The notes under the pieces were generated by a model, which did not search any database, was not told the origin of the DNA, and saw nothing but the letters and a program-made list of their open reading frames with translations. Positions 1-6,736 of a DNA stretch of 17,904 bases are shown here, piece after piece. The DNA lies in contig DQUX01000241.1 in assembly GCA_015662065.1 (NCBI GenBank), positions 1 to 17,904 of the forward strand. Reading direction: 5' to 3'. Origin of the DNA: Anaerolineales bacterium (GTDB taxonomy: Bacteria > Chloroflexota > Anaerolineae > B4-G1 > DUEL01). Both the position numbers and the translations under genes were made by a program. Position 1 is the first letter of the stretch; every line of letters begins with the position of its first letter.

Positions 1-1
1 G

Positions 2-352
2 GGGGGGCGGCGGTTGGTGGGCCGGGCGCGGCCGATGCTGCTGGCGGTGCTGGGCGGGGTGGTCGCCCTGGCGGGACTGGTGGCCGTGCTTCCCCTCGGC
101 ATGCCGGAGGCGCTCTACCTTCTCCTGGCGCTGACGGCCGGTGGTCTGGCCGGGATGGCCTTCCCCCTGGCGGTGGCGTTGGTGGGTGGGGAGGAGGCTC
201 GGGCGGCCGGGCTCCTCTACGCCGCCGACCTGGTCGGTGGTTGCCTGGGGGCTCTGGCGACCGCCGCCCTGGCGGTTCCCCTCCTGGGCCTGGATCAGAC
301 GGCGCTGGCGGTGGCGCTGATAGCGCTGGCGGGCCTGGCCGCCCTCTGGTGA
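2..352 (+). CDS. C-terminal part of a multi-spanning membrane protein, probably a membrane-embedded spermidine-synthase-like protein (5' truncated)
   Basis: The frame is open from the window edge and stops with TGA at 350-352, so the true start lies upstream. About 117 residues are visible. They form three to four hydrophobic helices rich in Leu, Ala, Val and Gly, joined by very short loops. The segment GLLYAADLVGGCLGALATA followed by PLLGL resembles the YAxDLxGGxxGAL motif in the last helices of membrane proteins fused to, or related to, polyamine aminopropyltransferases. That family link is recalled from pattern, not tested, and no catalytic domain is visible. It could also be the end of an unrelated transporter. 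The next gene starts 65 bases downstream behind its own promoter-like sequence, so this protein probably belongs to a separate transcription unit. Confidence 0.6.
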   Translation, partial: GGRRLVGRARPMLLAVLGGVVALAGLVAVLPLGMPEALYLLLALTAGGLAGMAFPLAVALVGGEEARAAGLLYAADLVGGCLGALATAALAVPLLGLDQTALAVALIALAGLAALW

Positions 353-370
353 CGCTTTGGGCTTTGGGGT

Positions 371-399
371 TTGACTTTTCTCCTTTCCCGAAGTATCCT
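371..399 (+). promoter_or_regulatory. Candidate sigma70-type promoter for the kinase operon
   Basis: TTGACT at 371-376 (five of six matches to the -35 consensus) is followed after exactly 17 bases by TATCCT at 394-399 (four of six matches to -10). It sits in the only non-coding gap before the first kinase gene, in a locally T-rich patch. Transcription would start near 406, leaving a leader of only about 12 bases that is mostly the ribosome binding site. Confidence 0.5.
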
Positions 400-406
400 T
401 TTGGGC

Positions 407-413
407 GAGGAGG
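407..413 (+). promoter_or_regulatory. Ribosome binding site that fixes the GTG start at 418
   Basis: GAGGAGG lies four bases before GTG at 418. The reading frame is open further upstream, back to 241, but that extension overlaps the previous gene and has no kinase character. This site therefore decides the start. Confidence 0.75.
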
Positions 414-417
414 TGCC

Positions 418-1239
418 GTGAGCCGACCGTTCTACCTGGCTATCGAGGGCGTCATCGGCGTCGGAAAGACCACCCTGGCCCGTCTGCTCCAGCCTCGCTT
501 CGAGGCCGAGCTGCTCCTGGAGGTCTTTGAGGAGAACCCCTTCCTCTCCGATTTCTACACCGACCGAGAACGGTACGCCTTCCAGACCCAGATCTTCTTC
601 CTGCTCAGCCGCTACCGGCAACAGCAGGCGGTCCGGTTGGACCACCGCCCTCTCATCACCGATTATACCTTTGCCAAAGACCGGCTTTTCGCTCACCTGA
701 ACCTGAGGGGGGACGAACTGAAGATGTACGAGCGGCTCCACCGGACGCTGGCGGAAAAGGTGACGCCGCCCGACCTGGTGGTCTATCTGCAGGCGGACCT
801 GGAGGTGTTGATGGCCCGCATCGCGATGCGGGACCGGCCCTACGAGCGGGGGATGGACCCCGCCTACATCGAGAGCGTCCGCCGGGCCTACGAGCACCAC
901 TTCGCTCACTACGACGCGACCCCTCTCCTGGTCATCGACACCAACGGTCTGGACTTCGTCCGCAATTCCCGGGATCTGGATTATATGGAGGGACGTATCC
1001 GGACGGCGTTGAGTGCGGCGGAGGTGCAGGCGCGGATGGAGGTGGCCGTGGGTGAATCACGGCTGGCCCCTCCTCGCCAATGGCCGCTTCTGGAAGCGTT
1101 CCTGGCGCTCACGAGGGCGGTGGGGGCCTTGGGGGCGGCCCTCTCCACCGACTCCGAGGGTGCATCGCCGGCCTTCCGCGAGGCGTTGGCCGCCTCGCGG
1201 GAGTCTCTACAACGTCTGGAGCAGGAAGCGGGGATATGA
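418..1239 (+). CDS. Deoxynucleoside kinase, deoxyguanosine-kinase (Dgk) type, with a C-terminal extension
   Basis: The protein has 273 residues and starts at GTG behind GAGGAGG. It should phosphorylate deoxynucleosides with ATP in the salvage pathway, in the cytoplasm. The Walker A loop is GVIGVGKT at residues 11-18 and EENPFLSDFY lies at 38-47. The substrate-side motif is DYTFAKDRLFA from residue 82. The lid is RIAMRDRPYE from residue 134. The DYxxxKxxxFA pattern resembles Bacillus Dgk (ADYHIYKNVIFA) rather than the QDRS motif of the Dck/Dak branch, which is why I assign the Dgk type; the exact base specificity is unproven. The kinase fold ends near residue 200. About 70 further residues form a Leu/Ala-rich helical tail that I do not recognise. 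Its stop overlaps the start of the next gene (ATGA). Confidence 0.88.
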   Translation: MSRPFYLAIEGVIGVGKTTLARLLQPRFEAELLLEVFEENPFLSDFYTDRERYAFQTQIFFLLSRYRQQQAVRLDHRPLITDYTFAKDRLFAHLNLRGDELKMYERLHRTLAEKVTPPDLVVYLQADLEVLMARIAMRDRPYERGMDPAYIESVRRAYEHHFAHYDATPLLVIDTNGLDFVRNSRDLDYMEGRIRTALSAAEVQARMEVAVGESRLAPPRQWPLLEAFLALTRAVGALGAALSTDSEGASPAFREALAASRESLQRLEQEAGI

Positions 1240-4200
1240 ACTGGCTGCCTGCCTTCTTTATCACCAGCACGATCTCCCTCCTCATCCTCGTCGTTGCATA
1301 CCTCTATATGTGGCGAGGGGGGCGGCAGCCCAGCATGGGGCTCTGGGGGGTGGGTTGGTCCGTGTACACCCTCCGTTTTCTCACGATGGCCGGCGAGATA
1401 CTGGCAGCCGATCCGCTCCCCTGGCGTTTTGTCAGCCTGGCGGCCCTGGGGCTCAGCGGCTTCCTTCTGTGGGCTGGCACTCGCAGCTTTATCGGTCGTC
1501 CCCTGCCGGCTCGCACCTATGCCTGGGGGCTGCTGCCCCCAGTCTGGGCGCTGGTGGTCTTCGTCCCCCTGCCTGTTGACATCAGGATCGCCGCGGCGCC
1601 GATCTTTCTCTACTCCGGCATGGTGGACTTCCTCACCGCGCTGATCCTGTTCCGTTACACCCGCGCGGTGGGGGGACGGCGCTCCGCCTGGGGCCTGTCC
1701 CTGGCCTATGGAATCTGGGCCGCTCTGAAGGTCGGCCGCCTCCTTGTGTCGATCGAAGTGCCCTATTTAGTCATCGGGCTGCTGGTGGTCAACGGGCTGG
1801 CGTTGGGGCTGGCCTTCGCCCTCATCGGCCTCAGTCTGGTCGAAGCGGAGCGCAACGCCCGCCGCCGGGCGGATCGACTCAACGCCTTGGCTGCGCTGAC
1901 CGGCGCCGCCGGTCGGTTCCTCTCTCCATCCGAGCTGTTGACGGCGGCGCTGGAGGAGTTGGGGCGGCTGCTGGAGGTGGAGGGAGGGATGGCGGCCTTC
2001 TTGGTGGAGGAGGAAGAGGGGCGACAGGGGCTGCGACCGGTTGCCACCCGGGGCTTCTCCCCCGCGTGCTGGCCCCGAGACGGCGCGCTTCCGCCCCCGG
2101 GCTGCCTGTGCCTGAGGGCCATCGCCGAGGGCCAGTTGATCCGCCTGGAGCAGGGAAAGGATGGTGCCCGGGTGTCCGGCTGTGATGTGGGCCTGGCGAT
2201 CCCCCTCCCGGCGCGGGACCGGGTTCTCGGCGTCATCGGCGCCGTACTCCCGCCGGAGCGTTGGCTCTCCGAGGGGGAGCAGCGAACCCTGATGACCCTG
2301 GGGCAGCAGTTGGGGACCGCGCTGGAGAACGCCGGGCTGGTCGAGGCGATGGGGAGGGAGGTGAGGCGGCTCCAGGCGCTGACGGACGCCTCCCGCCGTA
2401 TGATCGCCGGGCTGGACCTGGGGGCCGTGATGCAGGGGATCGCGACGGCCGCGCGGGAGACCCTCGGGGTGGACCGGGCGGCGCTGTATCTCTACGGTGC
2501 CGAGACCAAGCGGATCGAGGTCGGCTACGCTGAGGGCCTTTCGCAGGACTACCTGGACTTCATCGTCGATAACGCCTACTACCTTCCCGGAAGGGACGTG
2601 GTCGGCGGGGCGGAGATGATCTGGATAGAGGACGCCCAGCACGCCCCCGGCGATCCCGCCCTCCAGGCGGCGAGCCGCAAGGAGGGGGTCCACTCCGTGC
2701 TGGTCCTCCCCCTCTGCCACCGGGATCGGTTGCTGGGCACATTGGTCTTCTACCACGACCTGGTGCGGGCCTACGGATCCGAGGACCGGCAGTTCTGCCG
2801 GGCGCTGGCCGACCAGGCGGCGATGGTCGTGGAGAACGCCCTCCTCTACCGGGAGGCGCAGCGGAGGCTGGAGGAGCTGATCGCTCTGCACGAGATCGAC
2901 CTGCAGGTCACCTCTGCCCTGGATCTGGAGGAGGTCCTGGAGACCATCGCCGGGCAACTGCGCTACGTGCTGAACATCTCCACCCTCTACATTGGCCTGT
3001 ACGACGCTAAGCGGAACGAGCTTCACATGCCGTTCATTGTGGACCGGGGAGAGCGTTGCCCGCCGATCCGGCTGCAGGTCTCGGAGGGAGGAGGGCTGGC
3101 CGGCTGGGCGGTTCGTTCGGGGGAGCCCCTGTGGGTGGATGATATGCTGGAGGAGCGGGACCGCCTGCCGGTCGAGGCGGTGCAGTTGGGGGATCCGACC
3201 CGCAGCCTCGTCGTCCTGCCGCTGGTGGTCAGGGGCAAGGTGGTCGGCGTCCTCTCCGTCCAGTCGTACGAACCCCACGCCTTCGACGCCGGGGCCCGTC
3301 GCCTTCTGACTGGCATCGCCACCCAGGCGGCCATCGCCATCGAGAACGCCCGGCTCTACCAGGCGGAGCGGGAGGCGCGGGAGCTGGCCGAGCGCCTTCA
3401 GGAGACGGCGGTCCTGATCAACAGCAGCCTGGACCTGCGGGAGGTGCTGGAGCTGATCCTGGACCAACTGGCCCAGGTGGTCCCCTATGATAGCGGAGCG
3501 ATCCACATCCTGGAGCCGGACGCCACCCGTGTCATCGCCGTGCGGGACCTGCCGCCGGAGGAGATCGGTCGCCGCTACCCCCTCGACCAGTACCCCTACA
3601 ACCGTCGCCTGGCCCGGGGGGAGGGACCCATCGTCATTGAGGATGTACGGGAGAACGGCGAGGGGTGGATGGTCGTTGAGGGGCTGGAGCACGTGCGGGC
3701 CAACATCGGCGTGTCCCTGTGGGTGCGGGATGGGGTGATCGGCGCGCTGACGATTGACAGCCACCAGCCGGGGGCCTACACCGAGGCGGACGCCCGGGTC
3801 GTTGAGGCCTTCGCCCAACAGGCGGCCATCGCTATCGAGAACGCCCGTCTCTACGGAGAGACGGCCCGCCGCTTGGCCCAGACCCAAGTCCTGAGGGAGG
3901 TGATGCTGGCCGCTGCCTCCACCCTTGATTTCGACCAGGTGCTGGAGCGGGCCATCGAGACGCTGCAGGGGGCGATGGGGGTGGAGTTCCTCTGCTTTGC
4001 CCTTCCAGATGAGGAAGGGGAAGCCCTCAGGCTCCATCCTTCCCAGATCGGCTACCCTACGCCGGCCGAGCAGGTCCGCCTGCCGGTGGACGGCAGCGTC
4101 TGCGGGCATGTCTATCGGACAGGGGAGCCGATGGTGGTGGGGGATGTACGGGAGGTCCCCTACTACTACGAAGGAGCCCCCGAGGTTCGTTCCGAGTTGG

Positions 4201-6101
4201 CTGTTCCGGTCCGTGTCGGCGGGCGGGTTATCGGCGTCCTCAACGTGGAGAGCCGCCACCGCGACGCCTTCGATGAGGAGGACCTGGCGTTCTACATGGC
4301 CATCGCGGGGCAGTTGGGGATCGCTCTGGAGAATGCCCGGCTCTATCAGGAGACCGTTCGCCGTCTGGCAGAGGCCCAGATTCTCCAGGAGATCAGTTTG
4401 GCCGCTGCCTCGACCCTCGATTTCGATCAGGTTCTGGAGCGGGCGATCAGCGCCCTCGGCCGGATGCTGGGGGTGGAGTACCTCAACTTCATGCTCCCGG
4501 ATGAGGGTGGGAAGTATATGGTAACCCATCCCGCTATGCTCGGCTTTGTCCCACCGCCGGAGGGGGTGTTTCGCTTCCCTGCCACAGCCTGCATCGCCGG
4601 GCGCGTGTACCGCACCGGGCAGCCAGCCCTGGTCCCGGATGTAAGCCAGGACCCCGACTACGCGGTCGGTGCTGACGACGTGCGTTCCGAACTGGCGGTT
4701 CCGGTCAAGGTGGGGGACGAAGTGGCGGCGGTTCTGAACCTGGAGAGCAGTCGCCCCAACGCCTTCGACGAGGGGGATCTGGCGTTCTACACGGCTGTCG
4801 CAGGCCAGTTGGGGGTGGCGCTGGAGAACGCCCGCCTCTACCGGCGGGAGCAGCACCGGCGGCGGGAGGCGGAGACCCTCTACCGGGCCGCCCAGGCCCT
4901 GACCACGACGCTGGACCTGCGGGAGGTGCTGGATCGCATCCTGACGGAGCTCCAGCAGGTGGTCCCTTACGATAGCGCCTCGGTCCAGTTGCTGCAGGAG
5001 GGGCGGCTGGAGATCATCGGCGGGCGGGGGTTCCCCAATCTGGAGGAACTGCTGGGGGTCACCTTCGATCCTGAGAAGGAAGACAACCCCAACAGCGATG
5101 TCGTGAGGAGCCGCGCCCCGGTGATCCTGGAGGATGCTCCGACCGCTTATGAGAAGTTCCGCCGCGAGCCCCACGCCGCCGCGGGCATCCGGGCCTGGAT
5201 GGGGGTGCCCCTGCTCTTCGGTGACCGTCTGATCGGTATGCTGGCGCTGAACAGCCGGGAGCCGGGTTTCTACACCCCTGAGCACGCCCGTCTGGCCCTG
5301 GCATTCGCCGGGCAGGCGGCCATCGCCATCGAGAACGCCCGCATCTACCGGCAGTTGGAGGAACAATCGGCCAAACTGGGCCGAGCGCTACAGGAGCTAC
5401 GGTACCTGGACCGATTGCGGGACGAGGTGGTGCAGAATGTGAGCCATGAGCTTCGCACGCCGGTGACGCTGATCCAGGGGTACGCGGAGCTTCTCCTCTC
5501 CGGCGACCTGGGGCCGGTCCTGGAGACCCAGCGCGGTGCGCTGGAGGTGATCCGCGAGCGCACGGCGATGCTCTCCCAGTTGATCTACAATCTGACCGCC
5601 CTGCGGGTAGTCCCGCGCGAGACGTTGGCCCTGCTTCCCCTTGCCGTGCAGGAGCCGGTGCGGCACGCCCTGAGCAGCTATAGCCGTACCGCCGATCGGG
5701 CCGGGATTCGATTCGAGGTGGACCTGCCCGATGACCTGCCGCTGGTCGTGGGAGATCGGGGACATCTGCGGCTGGTCTTCTCCCACCTGATCGAGAACGC
5801 CATCAAATTCAGCCCCGACGGCGGCCTGGTTCGGGTGCGGGCCTGGGCGGACGGGCGTTGGGTCTGTGTGGCCGTGCAGGATCGGGGGATCGGGATCGCT
5901 TCGGAGCACCTGAGTCGGATCTTTCAGCGCTTCTACCAAGTGGACGGCTCCACCACCCGCCGGTTCGGGGGTATGGGGATCGGCCTGGCCCTGGTGTGGG
6001 AGATCGTGGATGCGCATCAGGGCCGGGTGGAGGTGGAGAGCAAGCCCGGGGAGGGCAGTACCTTCACCGTCGTCCTTCCGCGTGCCGAGGAGCAACGATG
6101 A
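1236..6101 (+). CDS. Giant membrane sensor histidine kinase: 7 TM helices, seven GAF domains, HisKA, HATPase_c
   Basis: The protein has 1621 residues and starts at ATG 1236, overlapping the preceding stop, behind GGAGCAGGAAGCGGG. Residues 1-200 contain about seven hydrophobic helices, the first at about 4-26 and the last at about 174-200. Seven GAF-like units follow at roughly 226-370, 376-542, 543-710, 711-875, 876-1040, 1041-1204 and 1205-1373. Most end in the hallmark ALENARLY or AIENARLY helix. The H-box is VSHELRTP with the phospho-acceptor His1404. The N-box is IENAIKF with Asn1521, and the G1 box is DRGIGI from Asp1549. The G2 glycines (GGMGIGLAL) are intact, so the kinase should be active. 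There is no receiver domain, and no response regulator gene lies in the window. The GAF ligands cannot be read from sequence. The gene lies between two deoxynucleoside kinase genes with 4-base overlaps on both sides. Confidence 0.93.
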   Translation: MNWLPAFFITSTISLLILVVAYLYMWRGGRQPSMGLWGVGWSVYTLRFLTMAGEILAADPLPWRFVSLAALGLSGFLLWAGTRSFIGRPLPARTYAWGLLPPVWALVVFVPLPVDIRIAAAPIFLYSGMVDFLTALILFRYTRAVGGRRSAWGLSLAYGIWAALKVGRLLVSIEVPYLVIGLLVVNGLALGLAFALIGLSLVEAERNARRRADRLNALAALTGAAGRFLSPSELLTAALEELGRLLEVEGGMAAFLVEEEEGRQGLRPVATRGFSPACWPRDGALPPPGCLCLRAIAEGQLIRLEQGKDGARVSGCDVGLAIPLPARDRVLGVIGAVLPPERWLSEGEQRTLMTLGQQLGTALENAGLVEAMGREVRRLQALTDASRRMIAGLDLGAVMQGIATAARETLGVDRAALYLYGAETKRIEVGYAEGLSQDYLDFIVDNAYYLPGRDVVGGAEMIWIEDAQHAPGDPALQAASRKEGVHSVLVLPLCHRDRLLGTLVFYHDLVRAYGSEDRQFCRALADQAAMVVENALLYREAQRRLEELIALHEIDLQVTSALDLEEVLETIAGQLRYVLNISTLYIGLYDAKRNELHMPFIVDRGERCPPIRLQVSEGGGLAGWAVRSGEPLWVDDMLEERDRLPVEAVQLGDPTRSLVVLPLVVRGKVVGVLSVQSYEPHAFDAGARRLLTGIATQAAIAIENARLYQAEREARELAERLQETAVLINSSLDLREVLELILDQLAQVVPYDSGAIHILEPDATRVIAVRDLPPEEIGRRYPLDQYPYNRRLARGEGPIVIEDVRENGEGWMVVEGLEHVRANIGVSLWVRDGVIGALTIDSHQPGAYTEADARVVEAFAQQAAIAIENARLYGETARRLAQTQVLREVMLAAASTLDFDQVLERAIETLQGAMGVEFLCFALPDEEGEALRLHPSQIGYPTPAEQVRLPVDGSVCGHVYRTGEPMVVGDVREVPYYYEGAPEVRSELAVPVRVGGRVIGVLNVESRHRDAFDEEDLAFYMAIAGQLGIALENARLYQETVRRLAEAQILQEISLAAASTLDFDQVLERAISALGRMLGVEYLNFMLPDEGGKYMVTHPAMLGFVPPPEGVFRFPATACIAGRVYRTGQPALVPDVSQDPDYAVGADDVRSELAVPVKVGDEVAAVLNLESSRPNAFDEGDLAFYTAVAGQLGVALENARLYRREQHRRREAETLYRAAQALTTTLDLREVLDRILTELQQVVPYDSASVQLLQEGRLEIIGGRGFPNLEELLGVTFDPEKEDNPNSDVVRSRAPVILEDAPTAYEKFRREPHAAAGIRAWMGVPLLFGDRLIGMLALNSREPGFYTPEHARLALAFAGQAAIAIENARIYRQLEEQSAKLGRALQELRYLDRLRDEVVQNVSHELRTPVTLIQGYAELLLSGDLGPVLETQRGALEVIRERTAMLSQLIYNLTALRVVPRETLALLPLAVQEPVRHALSSYSRTADRAGIRFEVDLPDDLPLVVGDRGHLRLVFSHLIENAIKFSPDGGLVRVRAWADGRWVCVAVQDRGIGIASEHLSRIFQRFYQVDGSTTRRFGGMGIGLALVWEIVDAHQGRVEVESKPGEGSTFTVVLPRAEEQR
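3860..4845 (+). repeat. Tandem duplication of GAF units 5 and 6 inside the giant kinase
   Basis: The two units align with an offset of 492 bases (164 codons). Both begin with LAAASTLDFDQVLERAI, encoded from about 3906 and 4398, and carry RSELAVPV in the middle. Both end with ALENARLY. DNA identity over the first motif is high, with only a few silent third-position differences. This indicates a later duplication than the one that produced the other GAF units. Confidence 0.75.
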
Positions 6102-6736
6102 AGAAATGGTTCATTGCCATTGCGGGCAATATCGGTGTGGGGAAATCCACACTGACGGAGATGCTCAGCCAGCGGCTGGGGTGGGAGCCCTTTTTCGAGG
6201 CGGTGGCCGATAATCCCTATCTGGCGGATTTCTACCAGGATATGCGCCGCTGGAGTTTCCATTCCCAGGTCTTCTTTCTCTCGCGCCGCCTGCGCCATCA
6301 CTACCAGCTTCTCCAGCGGCCTGAGCCGGTGGTGCAGGACCGCACTGTATATGAGGATGCCGAGATCTTTGCTCGCAACCTTTACCAGCAGGGTCTGATG
6401 AGCGAGCGGGACTACGCCAGCTACCGGGAGCTGTACGAGGTGCTCAGCCTCCTGCTCCCCCCGCCCGACCTCGTGGTCTACCTGCGGGCCTCCGTCCCGA
6501 CCCTGCTGACCCGCATCGCTCATCGGGGTCGGTCGTTTGAGCAGGACATCTCTCCAGACTACCTGGCGCAGTTGAACGCGCTGTATGAAGAGTGGATCGC
6601 TCATTTCAACCTGTGCCCCATCCTGACCGTTCCTTCCGACAGTCTGGACTTCGTGGCGAATTCCCATCACCTGGACCTGATCCTGGGGAAGGTGCTGGAG
6701 AAGTTGCACGGACGAGAAGAGGTGGTATTCCCATGA
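6098..6736 (+). CDS. Deoxynucleoside kinase, Dck/Dak type
   Basis: The protein has 212 residues, the normal family length, and starts at ATG 6098 overlapping the upstream stop (ATGA). The Walker A loop is GNIGVGKS at residues 10-17. ADNPYLADFY and RWSFHSQVFFLSRRL follow. The catalytic and sugar-binding motif is QDRTVYEDAEIFA, with Asp81-Arg82. The lid is RIAHRGRSFEQ from residue 139. These motifs closely parallel Bacillus Dck (VQDRSIYED, RIEQRGRE) and lactobacillar deoxyadenosine kinase. It should phosphorylate deoxycytidine and/or deoxyadenosine; the preferred base is not decidable by eye. With the Dgk-type gene at 418 it makes the pair seen in Bacillus (adjacent dgk and dck) and Lactobacillus (dAK/dGK heterodimer), but here a 4.9-kb kinase gene separates them. 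Confidence 0.9.
   Translation: MKKWFIAIAGNIGVGKSTLTEMLSQRLGWEPFFEAVADNPYLADFYQDMRRWSFHSQVFFLSRRLRHHYQLLQRPEPVVQDRTVYEDAEIFARNLYQQGLMSERDYASYRELYEVLSLLLPPPDLVVYLRASVPTLLTRIAHRGRSFEQDISPDYLAQLNALYEEWIAHFNLCPILTVPSDSLDFVANSHHLDLILGKVLEKLHGREEVVFP

Noticed and set aside
241..417. An upstream extension of the first nucleoside kinase to a start at 241
   Set aside because: The extra residues are Gly/Pro-rich, overlap the previous gene in another frame and precede the ribosome binding site and promoter-like sequence.
1767..5366. A 1199-codon open frame on the minus strand opposite the GAF array
   Set aside because: It is a shadow of the high-GC coding strand. Its translation has no recognisable domain, and it repeats with the same period as the GAF units opposite it.
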